Positions 52,100 to 62,404 of a stretch of DNA of 64,000 nucleotides are shown here, in pieces. The notes beneath the pieces are model-generated. The model saw nothing but the letters and a program-made list of their open reading frames with translations, ran no database searches and was not told the DNA's origin. Location: contig OU015496.1 of assembly GCA_907164885.2 (NCBI GenBank), forward strand, positions 102,447,068 to 102,511,067, read 5' to 3'. The stretch comes from Dolomedes plantarius. Its lineage: Eukaryota; Arthropoda; Arachnida; Araneae; Dolomedidae. The stretch's first letter is position 1; every line of letters begins with the position of its first letter. The position numbers and the translations under genes were made by a program.

Positions 52100-52679
52100 C
52101 ATTCTTGGGCCCGAATTCTTGGGATACATGCTATCCCACCCCGTAAGTAAAAGGTTAATGGCAGCACCAAGCAGAGTCGGTAATTTCACAGTGTTTATGT
52201 TTGCATACTGAAAACTGTAAAAGAGTAAAAGTTATTGGATTGAAATTTCTAAAGATCTGAGAAATGGAACTAGCACTTTTGATTCATACATAATATTAAA
52301 TGTAAATTTTTATACATAACAGGAAAAAAAAATGTTTCAGCCGAACGGTCATTCATAATAAATAGGGGTCCAATCTTAAAACTTCCGAATTCTTGCGAAC
52401 TACGTGAATGGCAAACATTACCATTAAAGCGATTGAAATTGTGAGGCAGATTTGAATTTTATGTCTTAAGAAGCTATCAAATTTTAGTCTCGCGAGTTGA
52501 AAAAACAAACTGAAATTTCATCAGCAAAGTTATTGCCCATGCAGTTTATGATGCAGGCATTGATGAATAAGAAATTTTATAAAAAGGGGAAAGGAAGTTT
52601 GAGGTATCGAGATAAATGCTTGAAAATTTATCAAAAGGTTTTCAAATTGATGTTATGATATTATTTATAAAGTAATATA
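52100..52679. other. Non-coding DNA, nothing recognised
   Basis: Near its left edge 'cccaccccgtaagtaaaagg' faces 'cctttagcttacggggt' at 51234, left of the transposon. This may be coincidence. Confidence 0.45.
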
Positions 52680-52960
52680 CTGTCGCCGAGTGGGTAAGTG
52701 GTTAAGGCATCATGCCGGGGGCGCGGATTCGATTCCCGTATAAGACTTAGTTGTATTTTGGTGAACCGGTCAGTCTTCCGCCTGCAAAAGGAAGGGGTCT
52801 AGAAAGGGGAGCTGCAATCCATCAATTACTGGTGATATCGTTTGTTAATAAAAAATCTTCAGTGATTGTGTGATTTATTTGTTTCCCTTTGCTTGTATTC
52901 ATATGTAGACTGCACTGGGGTGTAATGTCGTTATCCCCCATGGACATTAGCCCAAAAAAA
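52680..52960 (+). repeat. tRNA-derived SINE family 3
   Basis: The head 'gtcgccgagtgggtaagtgg' with 'ttaaggcatcatgcc' (box A region) and 'gcggattcgattcccgt' (box B) is the best tRNA-like sequence in the window. It is followed by about 200 bp of body ending 'atggacattagcccaaaaaaa'. There is no clover-leaf 3' acceptor arm, so it is a SINE rather than a tRNA gene. No second copy in this window. Confidence 0.75.
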
Positions 52961-53634
52961 GTAATATACAATTAGATATTGTTGAGTGAAATGAATATTA
53001 TGATACTTCAATACTTCTTTGGGTACATTTTAAAGGAATATAGAATTACCTTATTAGATTAATTACCTTATTACTGTTTACATATTGATCCCTATTCTCC
53101 ATACCGTAAACGCAGTTTTTTTTCAAAAAGTATAACAAGGAAATAGGGTAGTAGCTTCAAAACAATTTAGCGGTTCTTTTTCGTTCCCACACCATAAGCG
53201 TTTCCGCGTACCTCATAGTTTCCCCAAAGACTCTGGATATTTGCCATAAGCATGTATTTATGGCTTTGCATTCGCGCCATGATGATATCCGTTGCAAATT
53301 GCAAAAATCTATCCTTGTGGATTATTGACCCCGTAATACAAAATGTAATCCCCCTGGGTTCATAAATGTTCTAAGCCTGTTCCAGAATGGGTACGTTTTC
53401 TGAAGGTATCAGCTCATATTCTCGCCACTGTAAATTGAAAGGGTTCCATGCATTTCTTCCCCAAGCAAGGAGAAATTTTTATGTATTTAATAAATATAAA
53501 CAGAGGAATTTGGGGGAGGAGAGAAATATCCATTCTTCGTTAGAATTGCCTTCTTCCTTTGAGATGAGTAAAGTAAATATTTATTGCTCTAAGATACTTG
53601 AAAAGTTTCAGTTAAGACAAAGTACTCATGAGAA
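52961..53634. other. Non-coding DNA, nothing recognised
   Basis: Open frame 53387-53665 without recognisable motif, overlapping the array edge. Confidence 0.45.
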
Positions 53635-54736
53635 GTTTTCTTTTTATGTCTTTCTTTCGTTTTAAGATGCAAGTTTCACCTGCTTATCAAAGGAGGAAGA
53701 ATATTTTCGAATAAAACCGTTTCTGACTGTTCTCATATAAATTTAATTGAGAAATTTCTCCATGTTTGTTGTAATGTAATATTTAAATCTGATAATTAAG
53801 AACTTCCGCGTAAAATTCTGGAGGAAATTTCAAGTTGTTAACTTTTGCCTTACCGGTTACTTAGTGACAAAAATAAAATGCAGTGCCACAGAAGTAGCTA
53901 AACGTCCTTATAAACTGGGTATTTTAAATTTCTACGCAAACAAAAGAAATTTTAACGGATATTCTTTAACTGGAAAAGTAATTATATCACAGAAATAAAT
54001 TATATTTTATTGGTCTATATAAAGTAAACATTTCATAATGTACATTATTATATTCTTTTTGGTATTACATAGTATAAATTCGATTTCAATATTGTAGATA
54101 AGACCGTATCTTAATGCAATACCAAAGAGATATTCATTATTCACTCTTTAGATTTTTTCATGTCTTTCTTCCATTTTAAGATGCATTTTATAATACCTTT
54201 ACCTACATAGCAAATGAGTAAAAATATTTTCGAAATAAATAGTTTCTAACTATTCTCATGTAAATCTAATTAAGAAATTTCCCATTTTTGTTGTACCTCA
54301 ATATGTAAATTTGCTGTATATAATATTCCACCTAAAATTCTGGATATTTCAGGTTATTAAAATTTGTTTTTCTAGGTACTAAAAATGAAAAGTGGAGAAA
54401 ATATCAAAAATGATAAAGAGACCATGATGAACTATTATAAATGTATTTTCAATAATGTAAATTTAATTCCATTAACATTAATAACACTATCTCTATATGC
54501 ACTGAAAATTAGATATTTCATAATGATCTTAACGCAATACCAAATATGTATTGCAATATTTACCCCTTGGATTTCTTTTTTACCTTTCTCTCTGTTCAAG
54601 ATGCATTTTTTGTAACTTCCATATTTATAGCAAATGATTAAAAACATTTTCGAATGAAATAATTTCTAACTATTTTCATGTAAATATAATTGAGAAATTT
54701 CCCATGCTTGTTGTACTGTGATATGTTGCTGTTTAA

Positions 54737-55493
54737 GGTGACTGCCTACTTTGAAAATGTCATTTTTTGATTATTTTGGTCAATTTCATGTTTTGCAAAA
54801 ATCGTGTAATTTAATCTTTTCTCTTTTAAAAACCATTTTGATTTTTATTGTACATCATTTAGAAGCAGAGTAAAAACACCGTCTGCTACAAAATTGAAGT
54901 GACAAACAACTTTAAATGCGTTTTTCTCAGAATTATTGTTTTTAGCACAAATCTCTACCATTATCAGGAAATCTCACATAATAATGCATATAATTTGATA
55001 AAATTTTCAGGAAATGTTTTAAATGCTATTGTTAATGAAATGATGTACAATAATTGATATATAATAATAGTTTGTACAATAATATAATTGATGTACAATA
55101 ATAGTTTTTTTTTTCGGGGGGGGCTGTTTTTATAAGGAAAGGAATGACGAATCTGGGATAATATTCATATTGGAACATAAAACTGTGTGTATCATTTTTG
55201 TATTTTAAAATTTTTCTTAGATTGTAGGTCATTTTGAAGATAACTGTGATATGTATTTTGTGTGAGAAGGAAATAAAAATAGTAGTATTAGAATTTTGTG
55301 CAGAGTGATAGGCGTTTTAGCTAAATTTCATTAAAAATTACTTCAAATTGACCAATTTATAAAAAAGGTATTATATTAAAAGGTAAGTTTTTATTCTCTT
55401 TTTAATTTTTATGTTCTATTTTACTATAAAAGACAAAAAAATTCTTTAAAAATGATCTTAAAATAAAATTGGCTCCGAACGTAGGCAGTCACC
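54737..55493. mobile_element. TTAA-targeting transposon, non-autonomous
   Basis: Inverted ends 'ggtgactgcctac' (54737) and 'gtaggcagtcacc' (to 55493) are flanked by TTAA on both sides (54733-54736 and 55494-55497). The TTAA lies at a position where undamaged array units read 'ctctttaa.aacttcc', which supports the boundaries. 757 bp, AT-rich, no open frame. TTAA duplications are made by piggyBac and Kolobok elements; the ends do not start with the CCY of most piggyBacs, so Kolobok-like is a guess. Confidence 0.82.
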
Positions 55494-57329
55494 TTAAAAT
55501 CTTCCTCGTAAAACTGTAGCCATTTCCGGTTATAAACTTTTGCCTTTCCAGTTACTAAAAATTAAATGTAGGTAAAAAAAGAAAAAAAAAGTCATTATAA
55601 ACTTTTATAACTTTATTTCCGATAATATAAAATTAATTTCAACATCGTTGATAACAATATCTCTTTATGCAATACCAAATCTATATTGCATTATTTCAAT
55701 TGAGAAATTTCCAATGTTTCTTATACTCTAATATGTAAATATGCTCTTTAAGAACTTCCACATAAAATTCTGGAAATTTCAAGTTATTGACTTTCGCATT
55801 TCCAGTTACTCAGTGATCAAAAATATTATATAGAGGCAAAAAAGTAACACAACGTCCACAATCTAGATCTTTGAAACCTCCACTCATTTTTATTTCAACT
55901 CAGCAAATAAGAATAGATTCTCTTCAACTTGGATTGTAAAGATATATAGAAGAAATTAATTCTCTTTTCTCGGTCTTTATTAAGTAAATATTTCATAAAA
56001 TATATGCAATATTTTTTTTTTAGTACTGCATTCTATAAATTTATTATCAATATCGTTGATAACACTATCTTTATGCAATACCAAGTAGGTATTGCATTAT
56101 TTGCCCTTTAGATTTCTTTTTATGCCTTTATCTAGTTTTAGGATGCATTTTATGTAACTTTCCTCTGAGATTTATCTTACTTACTCATTTGAGCAAATGA
56201 GTAAGAATGATTCCGAATGAATTAGTTTCTGAATATTCTTATATAAGTCAAATTGGAAGATTCTCATGTTTGTTAAACTGTAACATGTAAATTTGCGCTA
56301 TAAGAAAGCACTTAAAACTGTGCAAATTTCAAGTTATTAATTTTTACCTTGCCAGTTATTCAGTGACCAAAATGAAATGTAAAACTAAGCGCTAACAAAG
56401 TATCCTCACAAACTGAATGTTTTAAACCTCTACTCATTTTTCTTTAAACTCAACAAATAGGAAAGAATTTTATTTAACTGGAAAACTAAATATATCGAAG
56501 AAAAGAATTCTCCTTGCTTGCTGTTTATAAAGGAAATATTTCATAGTATATATTATTATATTCATTTTGGTACTGCATACTATAAATTTATTTTCAATAT
56601 CATAGATAAAGCGATCTCTTTGTGCAATACCAATTGGATATTACATTATTTACCCTTTATTTTTTTATGCGTTTCATCGATTTAAGATGCATTTTGTATT
56701 GCTTTCACTCTCTATGCAAATGAGTAGGAATCTTTTCAAATGAAATAGCATCTGACTATTCTCATATTTATCTAATTGAGAAATTTCTAATCTTTATTAT
56801 TATGTTATATGCAGTTTTGCTCTTTAAAAACTTCCCCGTAAAATTCTGGAAATTTCAGGTCATTCACTTTTGCCTTTCCAGTTACTTAAAGTAAATTTTT
56901 CTTTAAATGTAACAAAATGACATGGCAAACTTAATCATTTAGATTTCTACTCACTCTTTTCTAAACTAAAGAAATAAGAATCGATTGTCTTTAACTGGAA
57001 AAGTTATATATATCGAAGAAATTAATTCTATTTGTTTAGTGTTTATAATGTTAATAAAGATAACATTTCGTAAAATATATTTTTATATTCTTTTTTGTAT
57101 TGCATATTATAAATTTATTTTTAATATCGTAGATATAGCATATCGTAGATATAGCTCTTTATGCAATACCAAACAGATATTAGATTATTTACTCTTTAGT
57201 TTTTTTATTCCTTTCTCTCATTTTAAAATGCATTTTATATTACATTCACCTGATTAGAAAATGAGTAAGAATATTTTCGAATAGCATAATTTCTAATTAC
57301 ACTGACCAACAAATTTGAACTTTTTTTCT

Positions 57330-58440
57330 GTCCTTTAGATGAAACTATGTCATTCTGTATAAACAAAAGGTGCTTGATTCACATATGAAAACCAAAATGG
57401 TCCATCACTTACCGTTTTTGTAGGAGACCCAGTTTTCATATTTATACAAATTGGTTACAGAAAAATGGAACAGATGCTTGATTATAGAAAACACAAACAC
57501 TAAAATGATATTTTGTCCATTTCCTCTTGTAGACATCTGTTGGTGTGTCCCTGATTCCAGACCAGCAATATCAAGCTAGCATATTTCCATTCCATCGTCC
57601 ACTGAAACCCTTTTCAGACATAGAGATGTCCTGGTGAAAACTTTCCCCATGCTCATCACTAATTGCTCCAAGGTTTTGAGGAAAGAAGTCCAGATGTGAG
57701 TCCAAAAAGTGTAGTTTTAAAGACATATTTCAACCTATAACACGAAAACATTTCACAATGTCACCAACAAAATGTTCATAGTTGTCAGCTTTCTCGTTTC
57801 CAAGGAAACTGATTTGAATGCCAGCCAGGCTTCTTTTTCTGCTTGTGACAATTTGTTTTCAAAACTTCCTCATGAAAGACTGCTTTAATTTGTGGGCCAG
57901 TAAAAACCCCTTATTTTACCTTTGCCTCACTTAAATTTTTGAATTTGTTCTTGAGATTCAACAAAGCCACTCCTTTTCTGTCCAGAGCTTTTACAAATAA
58001 TTTCATCAAACCGACTTTAATGTGTAATGGTGGAAAAAAGACACATTGTGGATTCACAAGTGGTTCATGTCATATGTTTTTGGTGCTAAGAATGAAGTTT
58101 TTCTTGGAGGCCACTGTTTACGGATGTAGTGAATTTTCCTGTCACGGCTGTCCCATTCGCAGAGAACGCAGCAGAATTTAGTGTATCCCTGTTGCATGCA
58201 TATTAATATCCTAATGGCTTTCAAATCTCCACAAATGTGCCATTTGAATGTAGTGTACTCAATTAACTTCAGTATAGAACTCATAACTTCGTAAGTTTCC
58301 TTTGTATTTGTGCAATATGCTACAGGAACAGACGGACAAACACTAGCTATATGGAGGGTCACTGCTTTAAGATTACGTTCGGACAAGTCAATAAACAGGC
58401 GCCACTCTGCTGGATTATGGCCTATTTATGGCCTATTTAT
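57330..58440 (-). pseudogene. Transposase-like protein, decayed (CACTG element)
   Basis: Minus strand, in order: 'AEWRLFIDLSERNLKAVTLH' (about 58350-58410); 'MSSILKLIEYTTFKWHICGDL' region (58220-58300); 'GYTKFCCVLCEWDSRDRKIHY' region (58110-58190); 'VNPQCVFFPPLHIKVGLMKL' (about 58000-58060); 'FVKALDRKG'; 'GVFTGPQIKAVFHEEVLK'; and far downstream a relic 'EKGFQWTMEWKYASLI' (57580-57640). I recognise this as a type abundant in arthropod genomes. Candidate acidic residues are the D in 'LFIDLS' and the D in 'CGDLK'. Stops occur at 57917 and many later positions; the region between 57900 and 57650 is short compared with relatives. Confidence 0.65.
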
Positions 58441-58627
58441 GTCCGAATGCCTGAAATAGGCCATTCACATCACAACAATATAAAGATGGCTTTTTTCTCC
58501 GCAAAATAGTCTACAAAATGGCTTTGTCGTCTTAAAAATAAACATATTTTGTGTAGCGGCGCTTGACGCTACAGTATAGATTTTCATTGCTAAAATGTGG
58601 ATTTTGGCAAAAATGGTGCGAGGTAAA

Positions 58628-59152
58628 TGTCATAGGGACATGACAGTAGTGTTACGGCCAGGGGCAGGAACATTGAAAAGTACAGGACAAAGTAAAATAA
58701 TTGTTAAATGCAAGATAGAAACAGGGCAATAAAAGAGAAGGGAGAAAGCCATAGGCCGAAACGAAATTTAGAGATTGTGTTTGTAGCAAGAAATAGAAGA
58801 TAAAAGTTGAAGAGAGTGAGTTGCAAGAAGAGAATAAAAGAAAATTTATGATGGCTATAAAACAGCCCACCCTGTTTGAAGCCGAAGCATGGGAAAAAAG
58901 TTAAAGTTGAAAGATAATTTATAAATCCCGCCCCCAATGCGCATCGAGGGCGGGATTTATAAATTCTTTCTTGCTACAAACACAATCTCTAAATTTCGTT
59001 TCGGTCTATGGCTTTCTTCCCTTCTCTTTTATTGCCCTGTTTCTTTCTTGCATTTAACAATTATTTTACTTTATTTTGTAACAATTATTTTGTCCTGTAC
59101 TTTTCAATGCTCCTACCCCTGGCCGTAACACTACTGTCATGTCCCTATGACA
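58628..59152. mobile_element. Palindromic LTR-derived fold-back with 5-bp duplication
   Basis: Starts 'tgtcatagggacatgacag' and ends with its exact complement 'ctgtcatgtccctatgaca'. Both arms match the U3 start of the solo LTR at 41074 ('gggcaataaaagagaaggg', 'ataaatcccgccc'). The left arm is about 310 bp and the right about 210 bp, lacking a segment around 'gatggctataaaacagccca'. The arms meet at ATGCGCAT, itself self-complementary, which in the solo LTR is followed by ordinary LTR sequence. GTAAA stands on both sides (58623-58627, 59153-59157), so the whole palindrome inserted as a unit. Open frames in it are fortuitous. Confidence 0.88.
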
Positions 59153-59670
59153 GTAAACAAAAAATAATTACAGATTCATTATTTTCAGCCAAAAATATAC
59201 GATAAACACACATTTTCATTTGAAAGACATTTTTCATGTTGTACAGTGTTATTCTCATGTAAGTCTAATTAAAAAATTGCCAATTGTTTGTACTACTGTA
59301 ATATGCAAATTTACTCCTTAAAAACTTCGTAAATATCAAGTTATTAATTTTTTTCTTTCCAGTTACTCAGTGACCGAAAATAAAAGCTAGAGCAAAAATA
59401 TTACAAAACATCCTAACAAACTGGATATTTTAAACTTCTACTCATTTTTCTTTAAACTGAACAAATAAGAATGGATTTTCTTCAACTGCAAAAGTAAATA
59501 TATCGAAGAAATCTATTGTCTTTACTTGATCTTAAAGTAAACATTTCATAAAAGTATATTAAAATATTCTGTTTGGTACTGTATATTATAAATTTTGCTT
59601 TTTATGGTGTGGCAATATCTCTTTATGTAAAATATCGCAATGTATTTCATTTACTTATAAATAGAGAATA

Positions 59671-61279
59671 AATGTCTAGACTGTAAAAATAATAATTGAA
59701 TATAAATGTGTGTTACATATAATTATTAAAGGTTGTTATAATTTTTCAACTAAATGTGATTGTTGAATTTTGACTCAAATATTAGTTATTAAAATATTTT
59801 AAGATAAATCTAATGTTTCATATTGCCAAATGGAAATTACAATATTTTAAGATGCGATAATTATGCAAATTTAAAGATACAAGATTACTCTACGTTCAAT
59901 ATACATAATTTTAAACTCACCATCAGACATTTTGCTTACCCTGCTTTCTCAATATATTGCTTATATTTACGCTTTATATATTTCTTATTATATTCCTATT
60001 CCCTAAATTTTTAGAGATTTTGGTCTTATTCCCTCAATATAATAGATGAAGGACTAGAAAATAATGAACTGTTTACCTGAAGATAATTGAATTTGGAATG
60101 AATCCAAGAAAAGCTCTCTTTCCACCAGTTTATTTATGAAGATAATTTATATATCTTTACCCCTGGAGATAAAGATATGCATAACAAAATTGAGTCATGT
60201 TTGTGCAGAGCGAAGAAAAACCCCAAATAATTTTTTAGATGCCACGTATTAATTTATTTTAGAACTTAATACTGCGTATTTTTATTGTCTTGCAGATTAA
60301 AAGAGAGTTCGTACGCATATAGAGGCCCTCAAATTAGTAATTAACTCCTTGAGTTTGTTTGTCTATAATTAAATGCAGTTAAACGGAACCGAAAATTGCC
60401 ACATTATAAAGATTTATGTATTTTTGAAATGAGCAGAAACATTAAACGTGTTCCGTACATTTAACACCATGGTATTCTGAATTTCAAGTGCACTATTCGT
60501 CATATTTCATAGTTTATTCATAATTAGGTTTCGATTTCTATGACGACATATAGGCTCTTTTCAACCCTTATTGCTGACAAATGTTATCTAAAAGAGGAAT
60601 ATTTTGATTACGGAATAAACAATTCTTGTTTTTTGAAAAAAAAGATAATTATTAGATATTCATAAATTCCTCATGATTTATAAAATTTCTAAATATTTAA
60701 AATTGGAAATTAATATAAACTTCTTTGAGAATGATTATGGATTAAACTTATGATCATTCAATAAAATATTTTTTGTCCTTAATCATTTTTGAAAAGTCAA
60801 TTTCTAAATGTAGTATTAAAGGGAACTTGAACTGTTTATGGCTTATGAATTGGGTAAACAAATAATCTCATGTGGTCTTGCATATATACGCATGCGTATG
60901 TATAGCCTCTCTATTTGTAAACTGAATTTCTATATTATTATAAACAAAGATGATTGTTTGCTTTGTCTAGATGACTGTCGATAATAAAGCAAAACAAAAT
61001 TACAATGGTTATGAGAATGTATCAAATTATTAAATTGTAATATTATTTACTCGGCTAATGTTATTACTGTTTGGAGGTAATAGGATCATAACTAAGGTAC
61101 GAGATAGTGAGAGAAAATAGTCAAAATTTACTTCTTCATACTAGTAGATTATTATTCTTTTCGTTACAATCTAGTACAAAGCCAATAAAACCGATTTCCT
61201 GACCTAGAAAGGAGCTATTTGTTTTAGAAAAATCTAACAGAGAGACTGCCTTTAAAACTCCCATTAAATGTGGTGGTAC
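59671..61279. other. Non-coding AT-rich DNA
   Basis: No family motif, TIR pair or SINE box recognised. The small frame 59823-60014 encodes no motif. Confidence 0.5.
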
Positions 61280-61480
61280 CAAGTGACAAACATCTAGGTC
61301 ACCCAAGAAGAGCAGTGGCTGAAGTTTACATTTCTGTTGGGCATGATTGCTTTCTGAAACATCTTTATCGTTTTCGACGACAAAGACGTCCCCTTTCCAA
61401 GATATTCGAGCTTACACAGGATATGGATACAAATCACATACATTACTATCTTGATTTCTCTTTGTCCTTTGAAGTCATTA
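61280..61480 (+). pseudogene. LINE ORF2 C-terminal scrap
   Basis: The frame encodes 'HLGHPRRAVAEVYISVGHDC', 'FLKHLYRFRRQRRPLSKIFE' and 'LTQDMDTNHIHYY'. The order '(A)AV...R...GHD.L..HLYR......P.C..C.....(M)...HIL.C' is the conserved end of many arthropod jockey/R1-type ORF2 proteins (after the RNase H part). The cysteines expected in 'C..C' are lost, and no RT motif lies upstream. Assigned by motif memory, so moderate confidence. Confidence 0.55.
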
Positions 61481-61589
61481 CTAGGAGGCAAGGATTTGAC
61501 TGGGTTGTTAGACTTTCTAACTTTCTTTGTATGCCCATTCTATTTTGCTTGTTGTCATTCTATTGTAAACCAACCATTGGAAATTAAAA

Positions 61590-62400
61590 GAACAATCTAG
61601 TATGCCCTCATCTTCACTCTATACTCATATTTCGGTTGTTACGGTATCCTTTCGACGATATATTACGACATAATACGGTATAATTGAACATATTTTCCAG
61701 TGGTTGGAGACGAATATGAGAACCATCTTCAAGTAGCAGTATTTTAACCTGCGTCTCTTAAACTCGAGGCTTCTACAGACTTAAACAGGTTAGTGTCTTA
61801 TCCTTGGACTCTATTACAAGCTATGAAATTTTCATTCTTGTTTCTTAAGTTTGTGTTTGATTAACTTTTATCGCAGTTAGAATAGAAAGGAATAATTTTT
61901 CGTTACAATAATAACCAGTTTTTCTTTATCATACGTCTGGTATCCATTTAACTTTTGTCAATTCGCTACTGACCTTTAGAAAGTTTTTCTTCTCTTTGTC
62001 TGTTTTCTTTTTCCATTACGAATTCTCCTTCGCTGTATTTTTGGTAACTATTTAGCTACTGCGGTCACCTTTCATTCATAATTTTTTGCGTTATTTTTTG
62101 TTGATTACCAATTTTTAAAGAAAATAGGATTTTCTACTTCTTAACTATTGCGATCTACCGTTCTTTGTTCTATTTTTCTTATGTAATTTTTTTTCTATAT
62201 TTGGTTTAGTGTAAACATTCAAGATTCATATGTTAGGATTCTAATTACCTATTCCAAATTACAATACGTCTTCCCATCAGTTTATAGTTTTAATTCAGAA
62301 CCAATTTTTATGAGTCATGTGTACGGATGCATATTCATCTTTGATACCAACATTATTTATTGGTCCTTTCCTGCAGTAACATATGAACCATGTTAAAATA
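61590..62400. other. Non-coding DNA, nothing recognised
   Basis: AT- and pyrimidine-rich on the plus strand; no motif. Confidence 0.5.
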
Positions 62401-62404
62401 TATA

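Larger units (their letters stand above)
57300..59248 (-). mobile_element. CACTG-ended transposon with TTA duplication
   Basis: The left end 'cactgaccaacaaattt' (57300) and right end 'catgttgtacagtg' (to 59248) are imperfect inverted repeats. TTA lies on both sides (57297-57299 and 59249-59251) and array sequence continues on both sides. CACTG ends with a 3-bp duplication fit the CMC (CACTA) group, but the TIR is short and imperfect. Contains a minus-strand transposase fossil (57330-58440) and a later LTR fold-back insertion (58628-59152). Without the latter it is about 1.42 kb, so probably internally deleted. Confidence 0.65.
53635..59670. repeat. Tandem array of a roughly 0.54-kb AT-rich unit, interrupted
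   Basis: The landmark 'ttaagatgcattt' (with variants) occurs near 53662, 54172, 54595, 56136, 56683 and 57219. The landmark 'tttccagttactcagtgacc' (variants) occurs near 53847, 54364, 55539, 55793, 56342, 56867 and 59360. Undisturbed spacings are about 510-550 bp; shorter ones (423, 254) show internal deletions. Units also share 'tgagaaatttcccatgtttgtt' and 'gcaataccaaatagatatt'. No coding capacity was seen. Three insertions break it (54737, 57300 and, nested, 58628). It resembles a small satellite or a multi-unit non-autonomous element; the class is unknown. Confidence 0.85.

Noticed and set aside
52680..52745. Possible tRNA gene
   Set aside because: Box A and B are good, but no acceptor-stem closure was found and the sequence continues as a SINE body.
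58652..59205. Hydrophobic open frames on both strands
   Set aside because: They arise from the two arms of the LTR palindrome and mirror each other.
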